Positions 46,721-56,551 are shown, counted from the first letter of the stretch. The stretch is DNA of 64,000 nucleotides from Pseudomonas fulva 12-X (GCF_000213805.1 NC_015556.1:2108001-2172000); one strand, 5' to 3'. Notes: generated by a model from the sequence alone, not told the origin. Made by a program: numbers and translations.

Positions 46721-48400
46721 ATGAGCGAAAGCTTTGCAGAACTTTTTGAAGAAAGCCTGAAGTCCCTCGACATGCAGCCGGGTGCCATCATCACCGGCAT
46801 CGTGGTCGACATCGACGGCGACTGGGTTACCGTTCACGCTGGCCTGAAGTCCGAGGGCGTCATCCCTCTGGAGCAGTTCTTCAACGAACAAGGCGAGCTG
46901 ACCATCAAGGTCGGTGACGAAGTACACGTAGCGCTGGACGCGGTCGAAGACGGCTTCGGTGAAACCAAGCTGTCCCGCGAAAAAGCCAAGCGCGCCGAGT
47001 GCTGGATCGTTCTGGAAGCAGCTTTCGCCGCTGAGGAAGTGGTCAAGGGCGTTATCAACGGTAAGGTTAAAGGCGGCTTCACTGTCGACGTTAACGGCAT
47101 CCGTGCGTTCCTGCCAGGTTCCCTGGTCGATGTCCGTCCGGTGCGTGATACCACTCACCTGGAAGGCAAAGAGCTCGAGTTCAAGGTCATCAAGCTGGAT
47201 CAGAAGCGCAACAACGTTGTCGTTTCCCGTCGCAGCGTCCTGGAAGCCGAAAACAGTGCCGAGCGCGAAGCGCTGCTGGAATCGCTGCAGGAAGGCCAAC
47301 AGGTCAAGGGTATCGTCAAGAACCTCACCGACTACGGCGCATTCGTGGATCTGGGTGGCGTCGACGGCCTGCTGCACATCACCGACATGGCCTGGAAGCG
47401 TATCAAGCACCCGTCCGAGATCGTCAACGTTGGCGACGAGATCGACGTCAAGGTTCTGAAGTACGATCGCGAGCGTAACCGTGTTTCCCTGGGCCTGAAG
47501 CAACTGGGCGAAGACCCATGGGTTGCCATCAAGGCTCGTTACCCGGAAAGCACCCGCGTCATGGCGCGCGTGACCAACCTGACCGACTACGGCTGCTTCG
47601 CAGAGCTGGAAGAAGGCGTGGAAGGCCTGGTACACGTTTCCGAAATGGACTGGACCAACAAGAACATCCACCCGTCGAAAGTCGTTCAGGTTGGCGACGA
47701 AGTGGAAGTCATGGTTCTGGACATCGACGAAGAGCGTCGTCGTATCTCCCTGGGTATCAAGCAGTGCAAGACCAACCCGTGGGAAGACTTCTCCGGTCAG
47801 TTCAACAAGGGTGACAAGATCTCCGGCACCATCAAGTCGATCACCGATTTCGGTATCTTCATTGGTCTGGACGGCGGCATCGACGGCCTGGTTCACCTGT
47901 CCGACATCTCCTGGAACGAAGTCGGTGAAGAAGCCGTACGTCGCTTCAAGAAGGGCGACGAGCTGGAAACCGTCATTCTGTCGGTCGACCCGGAGCGTGA
48001 GCGCATCTCCCTGGGCATCAAGCAACTGGAAGAAGATCCGTTCTCCGACTACGTTGCTGTCAACGACAAAGGCACCATCGTTCGCGGTACCGTGAAGGAA
48101 GTTGACGCCAAGGGCGCCATCATCACTCTGGCCGACGGCATCGAAGCCACTCTGAAAGCCTCCGAAATCAGCCGTGACCGCGTTGAAGACGCGCGCAACG
48201 TTCTGAAAGAAGGCGAAGAAGTAGAGGCCAAGATCATCAGCGTCGATCGCAAGAGCCGCGTGATCAGCCTGTCCGTCAAGTCGAAAGACGTTGAAGACGA
48301 AAAAGAAGCCATCAAGGAAATGCGTAAGCAGGAAGTTGAAACTTCCGGTCCGACCACCATCGGTGATCTGATTCGTGCGCAGATGGAAAACCAGAACTAA
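46721..48400 (+). CDS. rpsA: 30S ribosomal protein S1
   Basis: A 559-residue S1 with six OB-fold S1 repeats, starting [47 protein letters not shown]1 aids initiation on mRNAs with structured leaders. The codon use is highly biased. In P. aeruginosa and relatives ihfB directly follows rpsA; here the next gene is benA and no ihfB fragment is seen in the 240 bp between. A terminator follows the stop. Confidence 0.97.
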   Translation: MSESFAELFEESLKSLDMQPGAIITGIVVDIDGDWVTVHAGLKSEGVIPLEQFFNEQGELTIKVGDEVHVALDAVEDGFGETKLSREKAKRAECWIVLEAAFAAEEVVKGVINGKVKGGFTVDVNGIRAFLPGSLVDVRPVRDTTHLEGKELEFKVIKLDQKRNNVVVSRRSVLEAENSAEREALLESLQEGQQVKGIVKNLTDYGAFVDLGGVDGLLHITDMAWKRIKHPSEIVNVGDEIDVKVLKYDRERNRVSLGLKQLGEDPWVAIKARYPESTRVMARVTNLTDYGCFAELEEGVEGLVHVSEMDWTNKNIHPSKVVQVGDEVEVMVLDIDEERRRISLGIKQCKTNPWEDFSGQFNKGDKISGTIKSITDFGIFIGLDGGIDGLVHLSDISWNEVGEEAVRRFKKGDELETVILSVDPERERISLGIKQLEEDPFSDYVAVNDKGTIVRGTVKEVDAKGAIITLADGIEATLKASEISRDRVEDARNVLKEGEEVEAKIISVDRKSRVISLSVKSKDVEDEKEAIKEMRKQEVETSGPTTIGDLIRAQMENQN

Positions 48401-48415
48401 GTTCGGGTAATCCAC

Positions 48416-48443
48416 AAAAAGGGCGACTTCGGTCGCCCTTTTT
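48416..48443 (+). terminator. Rho-independent terminator of rpsA
   Basis: AAAAA, a 7-bp perfect stem GGGCGAC / GTCGCCC around TTCG, and TTTTT. It starts 15 bases after the stop. Confidence 0.95.
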
Positions 48444-48494
48444 CATGTCTGCAGGAAATGCCTCAGGCTCTTGATCCGCCCGCCGAACAGGCCG

Positions 48495-48530
48495 TGCAGA
48501 ATCCGGATAGCGATCTGCAGTAAACGGCTA
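48495..48530 (+). promoter_or_regulatory. BenR operator of the ben operon (two XylS-type boxes)
   Basis: TGCA-N6-GGATA (48495-48509) and TGCA-N6-GGCTA (48516-48530) are separated by six bases. This is identical in half-site sequence and spacing to the XylS target at the Pm promoter, and BenR (encoded at 60379) is the XylS relative that activates the benzoate operon. The downstream -10 sits at the same 21-base distance as in Pm. Confidence 0.88.
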
Positions 48531-48551
48531 TTGCCCCTTCGTACCCGCTCT

Positions 48552-48557
48552 TAATCT
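48552..48557 (+). promoter_or_regulatory. Candidate -10 of the benA promoter
   Basis: TAATCT lies 21 bases after the second BenR box, the same spacing as TAGGCT in Pm. No separate -35 is needed for XylS-type activation. Confidence 0.6.
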
Positions 48558-48563
48558 GGCCCT

Positions 48564-48621
48564 GCCTGATACGCCCCATCTGGCGTTAGCTGATACGCCC
48601 GCTGTGGCGTTGCCTGATAAG
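48564..48621 (+). repeat. Tandem hairpin repeats in the benA leader
   Basis: Two imperfect direct repeats (48564-48588, 48589-48611), each containing TGATACGCC-N6-GGCGTT, and a third partial start at 48612 (GCCTGATAAG). Each full unit forms a 5-bp stem (ACGCC / GGCGT) with a 6-base loop. They span the leader from the -10 region to the ribosome binding site. Confidence 0.7.
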
Positions 48622-48633
48622 AACAACGGAGGG
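48619..48633 (+). promoter_or_regulatory. CA motif and ribosome binding site of benA
   Basis: AAGAACAA (48619-48626) matches AANAANAA, the Crc/Hfq target, and directly precedes GGAGGG (48628-48633), ten bases before ATG 48643. It points to catabolite repression of BenA translation. Confidence 0.65.
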
Positions 48634-48642
48634 TACGACCCC

Positions 48643-50019
48643 ATGACCGGCACACTCGATCGCCTTGCCCGGCAGCTCACTGAATCCGTTCAGGAGGATC
48701 CTGCCAAGGGTATTTTCCGCTGCCGCCGCGACGTTTTTACCGATCCGGATCTGTTCGAGCTGGAGATGAAGCACATCTTCGAAAGCGGCTGGGTTTACCT
48801 CGCCCACGAAAGCCAGATACCCGAGATCAACGATTACTTCACCACCCACATCGGCCGCCAGCCCGTGGTCATCACCCGCGACAAGGGCGGTGAGCTGCAT
48901 GGTCTGATCAACGCCTGCGCCCACCGTGGCGCCGTGCTGTGCCGCCGCAAGCAGGGCAACAAGGGCTCGTTCACCTGCCCATTCCACGGCTGGACTTTCA
49001 GCAACGTCGGCAAGTTGCTCAAGGTGAAGGACGCCAAGACCGGCGGCTACCCCGAGAGCTTCGACTGCGACGGCTCCCACGATCTCACGCGCCTGGCGCG
49101 TTTCCAGAGCTACCGGGGTTTTCTGTTCGGCAGCCTCAGCGAGGCCGTGCCGGCGCTGGAAGATTACCTGGGCGAAACCCGAGTGATCATCGACCAGATC
49201 GTCGACCAGGCGCCCGAAGGCATCGAAGTGCTGCGCGGCAACTCCTCGTACTTCTACGACGGCAATTGGAAGCTGCAGATCGAGAACGGCGCCGACGGTT
49301 ATCACGTCAGCTCCGTGCATTGGAACTACTCGGCGACCATGCAGCGCCGCAACTACGAAGCCGAAGGCACCCGCACCGTGGATGCCAATGGCTGGTCGAA
49401 GAGCGTCGGCGGCTTCTATGCCTACGACCACGGCCACATCCTGTTGTGGACGCGGCTGATCAACCCCGAAGTGCGCCCGGTATTCGAGCACCGCGACGAA
49501 CTGGTGGCCAAGTTCGGTGAAACCCGCGCCGACATTATCGTCGGCCAGACCCGCAACCTGTGCCTGTACCCCAACGTGTACCTGATGGATCAGTTCTCCA
49601 CGCAGATCCGCGTGGTGCGCCCGATCGCCGTCGACAAGACCGAAGTGACCATCTACTGCTTCGCGCCCAAGGGCGAGAGTGACCAGGCCCGGGCGCTGCG
49701 TATTCGTCAGTACGAGGATTTCTTCAACGTCACCGGCATGGGCACGCCGGATGACCTGGAAGAGTTTCGCGCCTGCCAGAGCGGCTATGCCGGCCAGGCC
49801 GCACAGTGGAACGACCTCAGCCGTGGCGCCAGCCACTGGATCGAAGGGGCTGACGACAACGCCAGGGCCATGGGCATGCAGCCCTTGCTCAGCGGTGTGA
49901 AGTCCGAGGACGAGGGGCTGTTCGTGCGTCAGCACGCCCACTGGGCGCAGGTGATGAGCAGGGCCATCGACAGCGAGCGGGCGAAGCTGATCGCCACCGA
50001 CGGGGAGCACGTAGCATGA
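48643..50019 (+). CDS. benA: Benzoate 1,2-dioxygenase alpha subunit
   Basis: A 458-residue ring-hydroxylating oxygenase large subunit. The Rieske centre motifs are CAHRGAVLCRRKQGN (C-x-H) and CPFHGWTF (C-x2-H) near 87-118. The mononuclear iron site includes NGADGYHVSSVHWNY (His near 211 and 216). BenA and BenB form the terminal oxygenase, receiving electrons from BenC. The neighbours benBCD identify benzoate and not another aromatic as substrate; toluate (XylX) is less likely because benR, benK and catBCA follow. ATG 48643 with GGAGGG is preferred over the GTG at 48604. Confidence 0.95.
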   Translation: MTGTLDRLARQLTESVQEDPAKGIFRCRRDVFTDPDLFELEMKHIFESGWVYLAHESQIPEINDYFTTHIGRQPVVITRDKGGELHGLINACAHRGAVLCRRKQGNKGSFTCPFHGWTFSNVGKLLKVKDAKTGGYPESFDCDGSHDLTRLARFQSYRGFLFGSLSEAVPALEDYLGETRVIIDQIVDQAPEGIEVLRGNSSYFYDGNWKLQIENGADGYHVSSVHWNYSATMQRRNYEAEGTRTVDANGWSKSVGGFYAYDHGHILLWTRLINPEVRPVFEHRDELVAKFGETRADIIVGQTRNLCLYPNVYLMDQFSTQIRVVRPIAVDKTEVTIYCFAPKGESDQARALRIRQYEDFFNVTGMGTPDDLEEFRACQSGYAGQAAQWNDLSRGASHWIEGADDNARAMGMQPLLSGVKSEDEGLFVRQHAHWAQVMSRAIDSERAKLIATDGEHVA

Positions 50020-50504
50020 GCGCCAATCGACAGCTGATCCTCGATTTCATCTACCGCGAAGCACGCCTGCTCGACGACCGTCAGTGGGACGAGTGGTTGG
50101 AGTGCTATTCGAGCAAGGCGGTGTTCTGGATGCCGTCCTGGGACGATGACGACGGGTTGACCGAGGACCCGCAGCGGGAAATCTCGCTGATCTACTACCC
50201 CAACCGCGAAGGGCTGGAGGACCGGGTGTTCCGCATCAAGACCGAGCGCTCCAGCGCCAGCACGCCGGAGCCGCGCACCGCGCACTTCATCGCCAACCTG
50301 GAGGTGCTCGAGGAGAGCGCCGGGCAGGTTCAGGTGCGCTTCAACTGGCAGACCCTGAGCCACCGCTACAAGAGCACCGATGTCTACTTCGGCACCTCGT
50401 TCTACCACCTGGACATGCGCGGCGATCAGCCACTGATCACCGCCAAGAAGGTGGTGCTCAAGAACGACTACGTGCACCAGGTGCTCGACATCTACCACAT
50501 CTGA
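50016..50504 (+). CDS. benB: Benzoate 1,2-dioxygenase beta subunit
   Basis: A 162-residue small subunit of the dioxygenase (NTF2-like fold). DFIYREARLLDDRQWDEWLECYSSKAVFWMPSW and FGTSFYHLDMRGDQPLITAKKVVLKNDYVHQVLDIYHI are family blocks. It starts by overlapping the benA stop (ATGA). It gives structural support to the alpha hexamer and has no cofactor of its own. Confidence 0.94.
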   Translation: MSANRQLILDFIYREARLLDDRQWDEWLECYSSKAVFWMPSWDDDDGLTEDPQREISLIYYPNREGLEDRVFRIKTERSSASTPEPRTAHFIANLEVLEESAGQVQVRFNWQTLSHRYKSTDVYFGTSFYHLDMRGDQPLITAKKVVLKNDYVHQVLDIYHI

Positions 50505-50556
50505 ATTCGCACGCGGCCGCCAGCACAGCGCCTGGCGGCTGGGCCGAGGTATTGCC

Positions 50557-51600
50557 ATGACGTACACCATCGCCCTGAATTTCGAAGACGGGGTCACCCG
50601 CTTCATCGACTGCAAGGTCAACGAAAAGGTGCTGGATGCCGCCTACCGCAACCGCATCAACCTGCCCATGGACTGTTCCGACGGCGTGTGCGGCACCTGC
50701 AAGTGCCGCTGCGAAGACGGCGACTACGACCAGGGCGAGGACTACATCGAGGATGCCCTCAGTGAAGACGAAGCCGCCCAGGGCCTGGTGCTGACCTGCC
50801 AGATGGTGCCGGCCTCGGACTGCGTGATCGCCGTTCCGGTGCCGTCCACCGCCTGCAAGACCGGCACGGGTAGCTTCCAAGGCGAGCTGGTGTCGATCAC
50901 GCCCCACGCTGATGCGGCGCTGGAAGTGACCTTCGATATCGCCGGTGGCGCTGCTGCGCCGAGCTTTTTGCCGGGCCAGTACGTGAACATCGCCGTGCCG
51001 GGCGCAGGCCAGACCCGCGCCTACTCGTTCAGCAACAAGCCGGGCGAGTCGCGTTTCGGCTTCCTGATCAAGCGCGTGCCCGGCGGTCTGATGAGCGCCT
51101 ATCTGGATCGGGCGCAGCCGGGCGAGCGTCTGCAGTTCACCGGGCCGCTGGGCACCTTCTACCTGCGCGATGTGCGCCGGCCACTGTTGCTGCTGGCCGG
51201 CGGCACCGGCCTGGCGCCTTTTCTGTCGATGCTCGAAGTGCTCGCCGAGCGCGGCTGCGAGCAGCCGATCAGCCTGATCTACGGGGTGACCCGCGATCTC
51301 GACCTGGTCTTGGTCGAACGCCTCCAGCAACTGGCCGAGCGCCTGCCGACCCTGGTGTTCATCACCTGCGTGGCCGAGGCGCAGTCCCAGCATCCGCGCA
51401 AGGGCTACGTCACTCAGCACATGAGCGCGGCGATGCTCAACGACGGTGACGTCGACGTCTACCTGTGCGGGCCGCCGCCGATGGTCGACGCGGTACGCCA
51501 GCACTTCAGCGAGCAGGGCGTCACGCCAGCCAGTTTCCATTACGAGAAATTCACCCCGACCCAGGTGCTCAGCACCGATCGGCAAGCCCTGACGGCCTGA
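50557..51600 (+). CDS. benC: Benzoate 1,2-dioxygenase reductase
   Basis: A 347-residue electron-transfer protein. N-terminal plant-type 2Fe-2S domain (CSDGVCGTCKCRC near 42-54, last ligand C in TCQM), FAD domain (RAYSFSN) and NAD domain (GGTGLAPFLS, CGPPPMVD). It passes electrons from NADH to the Rieske centre of BenA. It starts 52 bp after benB and the next gene benD begins ten bases on. Confidence 0.94.
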   Translation: MTYTIALNFEDGVTRFIDCKVNEKVLDAAYRNRINLPMDCSDGVCGTCKCRCEDGDYDQGEDYIEDALSEDEAAQGLVLTCQMVPASDCVIAVPVPSTACKTGTGSFQGELVSITPHADAALEVTFDIAGGAAAPSFLPGQYVNIAVPGAGQTRAYSFSNKPGESRFGFLIKRVPGGLMSAYLDRAQPGERLQFTGPLGTFYLRDVRRPLLLLAGGTGLAPFLSMLEVLAERGCEQPISLIYGVTRDLDLVLVERLQQLAERLPTLVFITCVAEAQSQHPRKGYVTQHMSAAMLNDGDVDVYLCGPPPMVDAVRQHFSEQGVTPASFHYEKFTPTQVLSTDRQALTA

Positions 51601-51610
51601 GGAGAGCGCC

Positions 51611-52387
51611 ATGCACAAGCGATTCGACAACAAGGTGGCACTGGTCACCGGCGCAGCGCAGGGCATCGGTCGGCGGGTCGTCGAGCGCCTGGCGAGCGAG
51701 GGCGCACGCGTTGTGGCGGTGGACCGGGCCGAGCTGGTTCATGAACTCGACGGCGAGCTGGGGCAGGGGGCCGAGCTGCTGACCCTGACCGCTGATCTCG
51801 AACGCTACGACGACTGCCAGCAGGTGATGAGGCAGGCCGTGGCGCGCTTCGGCCGCCTGGACATCCTGATCAACAACGTGGGCGGCACCATCTGGGCGAA
51901 ACCCTTCGAGCATTACCGCGAGGCGGAAATCGAAGCCGAGGTGCGCCGCTCGTTGTTCCCGACGCTGTGGTGCTGTCACGCCGCCTTGCCGGTGATGCTG
52001 GAGCAGGGCAGTGGCGCCATCGTTAACGTGTCGTCCATCGCCACCCGTAGCCTCAACCGCGTGCCTTATGGCGCGGCCAAGGGCGGCGTCAATGCGCTGA
52101 CCGCCTGCCTGGCGTTCGAGAACGCGCAGCGGGGGATTCGCGTCAACGCCACCGCACCGGGCGGCACCGAGGCGCCGCCGCGGCGTATCCCACGCAACGC
52201 CGCCGAACAGAGTGAACAAGAAAAGATCTGGTACCAGCAGATCGTCGACCAGACCCTCGACAGCAGCCTGATGAAACGCTACGGCACGCTCGACGAGCAG
52301 GTCGGGGCGATTCTGTTTCTGGCTTCCGACGAGGCGTCGTACATCACCGGCGTGACCTTGCCGGTGGGGGGCGGTGATCTGGGCTAG
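51611..52387 (+). CDS. benD: Cis-diol dehydrogenase (1,2-dihydroxycyclohexa-3,5-diene-1-carboxylate)
   Basis: A 258-residue short-chain dehydrogenase. VTGAAQGIGRR (13-23), NNVGGT, catalytic S (NVSSIATRS) and YGAAKGG are present. It oxidises and decarboxylates the BenABC product to catechol, making NADH. Start at ATG 51611 after GGAGAG. It completes benABCD. Confidence 0.93.
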   Translation: MHKRFDNKVALVTGAAQGIGRRVVERLASEGARVVAVDRAELVHELDGELGQGAELLTLTADLERYDDCQQVMRQAVARFGRLDILINNVGGTIWAKPFEHYREAEIEAEVRRSLFPTLWCCHAALPVMLEQGSGAIVNVSSIATRSLNRVPYGAAKGGVNALTACLAFENAQRGIRVNATAPGGTEAPPRRIPRNAAEQSEQEKIWYQQIVDQTLDSSLMKRYGTLDEQVGAILFLASDEASYITGVTLPVGGGDLG

Positions 52388-52438
52388 CTCCTCACGTAAC
52401 ACGAGTAGACCAGGCGGCAACGCCTGCCAAGGCTTCAC

Positions 52439-52446
52439 AACAACAA
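52439..52446 (+). promoter_or_regulatory. CA motif before benK
   Basis: AACAACAA, a perfect AANAANAA match, 16 bases before ATG 52462, next to AAGAG, a weak ribosome binding site. It marks benK as a likely Crc/Hfq target. Confidence 0.6.
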
Positions 52447-52461
52447 TAAGAGACCCATGCC

Positions 52462-53796
52462 ATGCGTAACCTCGACGTCAACGACGTGATCGACAATGCC
52501 CGTTTCAACGCCTTCCACTGGCTGGTGATGTGCCTGTGCGCCTTGCTGCTGATCTTCGACGGCTACGACCTGTTCATTTATGGCGTGGTGTTGCCGGTGA
52601 TCATGAAGGAGTGGGGGCTCACGCCCCTGCAGGCCGGCGCCCTGGGCAGCTACGCGCTGTTCGGCATGATGTTCGGCGCGCTGCTGTTCGGCAGCCTGGC
52701 GGACAAGATCGGCCGCAAGAAGGGCATCGCCATCTGCTTCGCGCTGTTCAGCGTGGCGACCATCGTCAACGGCTTTGCCACGAGCCCCACCGAGTTCGGC
52801 ATCTGTCGCTTTATCGCCGGCTTGGGCTGCGGCGGCCTGATGCCCAACGCAGTGGCGCTGATGAACGAATATGCGCCGAAGAAACTACGCAGCACCCTGG
52901 TGGCGGTGATGTTCAGCGGCTATTCGCTCGGCGGCATGCTGTCGGCCGGCGTGGGCATCTTCATGTTGCCGCGTTTTGGCTGGGAGTCGATGTTCTTTGC
53001 CGCTGCGCTGCCGTTGCTGTTGTTGCCGGTGATTCTCTACTACCTGCCCGAATCCATCGGTTTTCTGGTGCGCCGCGGCGAGCATGACAAGGCCCGCGCC
53101 TTGCTCGGCCGGCTCGACCCGAATCTAGCGCTGGATGCCGACGTGCAACTGACCATCAACGAGCGCAAGGGCGGCGGCGTTTCCGTGCTGGAGTTGTTTC
53201 GCAACGGCCTGGCGGTACGCACCCTGTCGATCTGGGTGGCTTTCTTCTGCTGCCTGCTGATGGTCTACGCGCTGAGTTCCTGGCTACCGAAACTGATGGC
53301 CAACGCTGGCTACAGCCTGGGCTCGAGCCTGTCGTTCCTGCTGGCCCTGAACTTTGGCGGCATGGCCGGGGCGATTCTCGGCGGCTGGCTGGGCGATCGT
53401 TTCAACCTGACCAAGGTCAAGGTCGGTTTCTTCATCGCTGCTGCGGTGTCGATCAGCCTGCTTGGCTTCAAGAGCCCGACACTGGTGCTGTACCTGCTGA
53501 TCTTCATCGCCGGGGCGACCACCATCGGCACGCAGATCCTGCTGTACGCCGGCACCGCCCAGCTGTATGGCCTGTCGATCCGCTCCACCGGGCTTGGCTG
53601 GGCCTCGGGCATCGGCCGCAACGGCGCCATCGTCGGCCCGCTGCTCGGTGGCGCGCTGATGGGCATCGAGCTGCCGCTGCAGCTCAACTTCATGGCCTTC
53701 GCCATTCCCGGTGCCATCGCCGCCCTGGCTATGCTGGTGTTCGCCCTGAACAGCGCCCGGTCCGAAAGGCTCAGCCTGCAACCTAGCAAGGCCTGA
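52462..53796 (+). CDS. benK: Benzoate MFS transporter BenK
   Basis: A 444-residue, 12-helix major facilitator transporter of the aromatic acid:H+ symporter family. The AAHS signature DGYDLFIYGVVLP (about 30-42) contains the conserved acidic residues; the loop between helices 2 and 3 is GSLADKIGRKKGI. It takes up benzoate with protons. BenK lies in the ben cluster; a hairpin of 11 bp separates it from benE. Confidence 0.92.
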   Translation: MRNLDVNDVIDNARFNAFHWLVMCLCALLLIFDGYDLFIYGVVLPVIMKEWGLTPLQAGALGSYALFGMMFGALLFGSLADKIGRKKGIAICFALFSVATIVNGFATSPTEFGICRFIAGLGCGGLMPNAVALMNEYAPKKLRSTLVAVMFSGYSLGGMLSAGVGIFMLPRFGWESMFFAAALPLLLLPVILYYLPESIGFLVRRGEHDKARALLGRLDPNLALDADVQLTINERKGGGVSVLELFRNGLAVRTLSIWVAFFCCLLMVYALSSWLPKLMANAGYSLGSSLSFLLALNFGGMAGAILGGWLGDRFNLTKVKVGFFIAAAVSISLLGFKSPTLVLYLLIFIAGATTIGTQILLYAGTAQLYGLSIRSTGLGWASGIGRNGAIVGPLLGGALMGIELPLQLNFMAFAIPGAIAALAMLVFALNSARSERLSLQPSKA

Positions 53797-53826
53797 TCGC
53801 CACCTGCCATCCGCACTCTGATCCAT

Positions 53827-53853
53827 CCCCGTTCACCTTGTCGGTGAACGGGG
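53827..53853 (+). terminator. Strong hairpin between benK and benE
   Basis: CCCCGTTCACC / GGTGAACGGGG is a perfect 11-bp stem with loop TTGTC, 30 bases after the benK stop. No T tract follows, so it may lower rather than stop transcription into benE or stabilise the benK mRNA. Confidence 0.6.
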
Positions 53854-53888
53854 AGCGGCTGTGGCCGCCCGCTTGATGGAGCGAAGCA

Positions 53889-55106
53889 ATGACGCTGTTC
53901 AAGGACATGTCGCTGTCGGCGCCCGTCGCCGGCTTTATCGCCACGGTGATTTCCTATGCCGGGCCGCTGGTGATCATCTTCCAGGCGGCGCGCACGGCCG
54001 GTCTGCCGGCCGAGGTGCTGTCGTCGTGGATCTGGGCGATCAGCATCGGCAGTGGTGTGCTGGGGATCGCGCTCAGCCTGCGCTACCGGGCGCCGGTGGT
54101 GATCGCCTGGTCGGCGCCGGGCTCGGCGCTGTTGGTCAGCCTGTTGCCGCAGGTGAGCCTCGGCGAAGCGGTGGGCGCTTACCTAGTGGCCAACCTGATC
54201 GTGCTGGTGGTGGGCCTCAGCGGCGCCTTCGACAAGCTCGTCGCCCGACTGCCGTTATCGGTGTGCGCGGCGATGCTGGCGGGCATTCTGTTCAGCTTCG
54301 GCAGCGCGCTGTTCACCTCGCTGCAGGAACAGCCGCTGCTGGTGCTGGCGATGTTCGTCACCTACCTGGTGTGCAAGCGCCTGTCGCCGCGCTACGCGGT
54401 GCTGGCGGTGTTGCTGGTCGGCGTTGGGCTGGTGGTCGGCCGCGGCGAGCTGAGCGCCGATGCCTGGGTGATCGGCCTGGCAACACCGGTGTGGATCACC
54501 CCGGAGTTCTCTCTGACGGCGATGCTCAACATCGGCGTACCGCTGGCCGTGGTGGCGCTGACCGGGCAATTCATACCCGGCGTGGCTTTGCTGCGCAGCA
54601 GCGGTTACGGCGAGGTGCCGGCGCGGCCGTTGCTGGCGGGCTGTGGCCTGGGCAGCTTGCTGCTGGCGCCCTTTGCCTGCCATGGCCTGGCGCTGGGGGC
54701 GATTACCGCGGCGATCTGTACTGGCCGTGAGGCCCATGAGCGGGCCGAGCGGCGCTATGTGGCCGGGGTGGTCGGCGGTGTTTTCTACCTGCTGTTCGGC
54801 TTGTTCGGCGCAACCCTGGTCAGCCTGTTCACCGCTTTTCCCCAGGCGCTGGTGGCGGCGTTGGCGGGGCTCGCGCTGTTCGGTGCGATATCGGCTTCGC
54901 TGGCCGGTGCCATGGCGGTTCCCCGGGAGCGTGAAGCGGCGCTGGTGGCCTTTCTGGTCACCGCCTCGGGCATGTCCTTTCTCGGCCTGTCGGCGGCGTT
55001 CTGGGGGCTGATCTTCGGGCTGTTCGCCCATTGGCTGCTGACTCATAAAACCGCGCCTGCCACCGAGCAGGCAGTGCGTTCCAGGCCCGCCCAAGAGACT
55101 CGCTGA
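53889..55106 (+). CDS. benE: Benzoate transporter BenE
   Basis: A 405-residue membrane protein with about 12 hydrophobic segments, related to the NAT/xanthine permease-like BenE family. ISIGSGVLGIALSLRYRAPVVIAWSAPGSALLVSLLP (43-79) and PARPLLAGCGLGSLLLAPFACHGLALGAITAAIC are conserved blocks. It starts ATG 53889 after GGAGCGAAGC. It is a second benzoate importer beside BenK. Confidence 0.92.
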   Translation: MTLFKDMSLSAPVAGFIATVISYAGPLVIIFQAARTAGLPAEVLSSWIWAISIGSGVLGIALSLRYRAPVVIAWSAPGSALLVSLLPQVSLGEAVGAYLVANLIVLVVGLSGAFDKLVARLPLSVCAAMLAGILFSFGSALFTSLQEQPLLVLAMFVTYLVCKRLSPRYAVLAVLLVGVGLVVGRGELSADAWVIGLATPVWITPEFSLTAMLNIGVPLAVVALTGQFIPGVALLRSSGYGEVPARPLLAGCGLGSLLLAPFACHGLALGAITAAICTGREAHERAERRYVAGVVGGVFYLLFGLFGATLVSLFTAFPQALVAALAGLALFGAISASLAGAMAVPREREAALVAFLVTASGMSFLGLSAAFWGLIFGLFAHWLLTHKTAPATEQAVRSRPAQETR

Positions 55107-55170
55107 ACCCCGATTTTCCTGATCCGGCTCTCCGCGCTGTTTGGCGTGGGCGCCGCTGTACCCATGCAAT

Positions 55171-55178
55171 AACAACAA
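55171..55178 (+). promoter_or_regulatory. CA motif before the OprD-family porin gene
   Basis: AACAACAA, a perfect AANAANAA match, 13 bases before ATG 55192, adjoining AGAGCAGAG. It again marks a likely Crc/Hfq target. Confidence 0.6.
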
Positions 55179-55191
55179 GAGCAGAGCAACC

Positions 55192-56454
55192 ATGAGTAAA
55201 CATCCGACTACCTTGTGCGTATTTTCCCTGGGCGTGCTGAGCCTGCCGGTTGCCGTGCAGGGCGCCAACGATGGCTTCGTCGACGGCGCTAGCGCCACCT
55301 TGCAGGCACGCAATTACTACTTCAGCCGGGACTTCTCCGATATCGTCGGCGCCAACCGGCAGTCCAAGGCCGAGGAGTGGGCCCAAGGCTTTATCCTCGA
55401 TTTCAAATCCGGCTACACGCCGGGTGTGGTCGGCTTCGGCCTGGACGCCCAGGGGCTGCTCGGTATCAAGCTCGACAGCAGCCGGGATCGGGTCAATACC
55501 GGACTGCTGCCGGTGCGCGACAACGGCGAAGCCGCCGATGAATACAGCCGCCTCGGGGTGGCGCTGAAGGCCCGTTACTCGCAGACCGAGCTGCGTGTCG
55601 GCGAGCTGCAGCCCAACCTGCCGGTGCTGACCTTCAGCGACATCCGCCTGCTGCCGCCGAGCTACCAGGGCGCCTCGCTGGTGTCGCGGGAGATCGAGGG
55701 TTTGGCCTTGCAGGGCGGCCACCTGCGTTCCACCAGCCTGCGCAACGAAGCCGGCGACGACAAACTGCAGGCCATGCTCGGCCATGTGCCGCAGCGCCAG
55801 GTCAGCAGTGATGCGTTCAACTACCTGGGCGCCGACTACGCCTTCAATGACAAGCGCACCACTGCCAGCCTGTGGTACGCGCAGCTGGAGGACATCTACA
55901 ACCAGCGTTTCGCCGGCCTCAAGCACAGCGAGCCACTGGGCGCCTGGACCCTGGGCGCCAACCTCGGCTACTTCGACAGCCAGGAAGATGGCGACAAGCT
56001 GCTTGGCGATATCGACAACCAGGCCTTCTACTCACTGATTTCGGCCAAGCATGGCGGCCATACCTTCTATGTCGGCTACCAGGCGATGTTCGGCGACAAT
56101 CCGTTTCCACGTGTGTTCGCCAACGTCACCCCGCTGGGCAACGAGGTGCCGACCTACGAGTTCGCCTACACCGATGAACGCTCCTGGCAGGCTCGCTACG
56201 ACTACGACTTCGCCGCGCTCGGCATACCGGGCCTGACCACCACGGTGCGCTATATCCGCGGCAACAATGTCGACACCGGCCGCGGTTTCGAAGGCAAGGA
56301 CCGTGAGCGTGACCTGGATATCGGCTACGTGGTGCAAAGCGGCACGCTCAAGGGCCTGGGCGTGCGCCTGCGTAACGTCGAGGCGCGGTCGAACTATCGC
56401 AGCGACATCGACGAGAACCGGGTGATCCTTTCGTACACCTGGACGCTGCTCTGA
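55192..56454 (+). CDS. benP: OprD-family outer membrane porin, benzoate-specific (BenF/BenP-like)
   Basis: A 420-residue outer-membrane protein. Signal peptide about 1-23 (ending VQGA), then an OprD-type 18-strand barrel start ([22 protein letters not shown]) and the terminal aromatic YTWTLL. OprD porins take up small carboxylates; its place after benE fits benzoate. ATG 55192 is chosen because the longer frame has no signal peptide. A large repeat hairpin follows the gene. Confidence 0.9.
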   Translation: MSKHPTTLCVFSLGVLSLPVAVQGANDGFVDGASATLQARNYYFSRDFSDIVGANRQSKAEEWAQGFILDFKSGYTPGVVGFGLDAQGLLGIKLDSSRDRVNTGLLPVRDNGEAADEYSRLGVALKARYSQTELRVGELQPNLPVLTFSDIRLLPPSYQGASLVSREIEGLALQGGHLRSTSLRNEAGDDKLQAMLGHVPQRQVSSDAFNYLGADYAFNDKRTTASLWYAQLEDIYNQRFAGLKHSEPLGAWTLGANLGYFDSQEDGDKLLGDIDNQAFYSLISAKHGGHTFYVGYQAMFGDNPFPRVFANVTPLGNEVPTYEFAYTDERSWQARYDYDFAALGIPGLTTTVRYIRGNNVDTGRGFEGKDRERDLDIGYVVQSGTLKGLGVRLRNVEARSNYRSDIDENRVILSYTWTLL

Positions 56455-56470
56455 GGTGCTGGCGCGATTT

Positions 56471-56494
56471 TTCGCGCGCATGGCGCGCTCCCAC
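56471..56494. repeat. REP element
   Basis: An exact inverted copy of the 24-base REP at 21171-21194 (GTGGGAGCGC... on the minus strand). It starts 16 bases after the porin gene stop. Confidence 0.8.
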
Positions 56495-56551
56495 AGGGAT
56501 CGTGGATGGCCGTTGTTAATCCTGCCAATCGGTAATGGCTAATGCTTCCGT

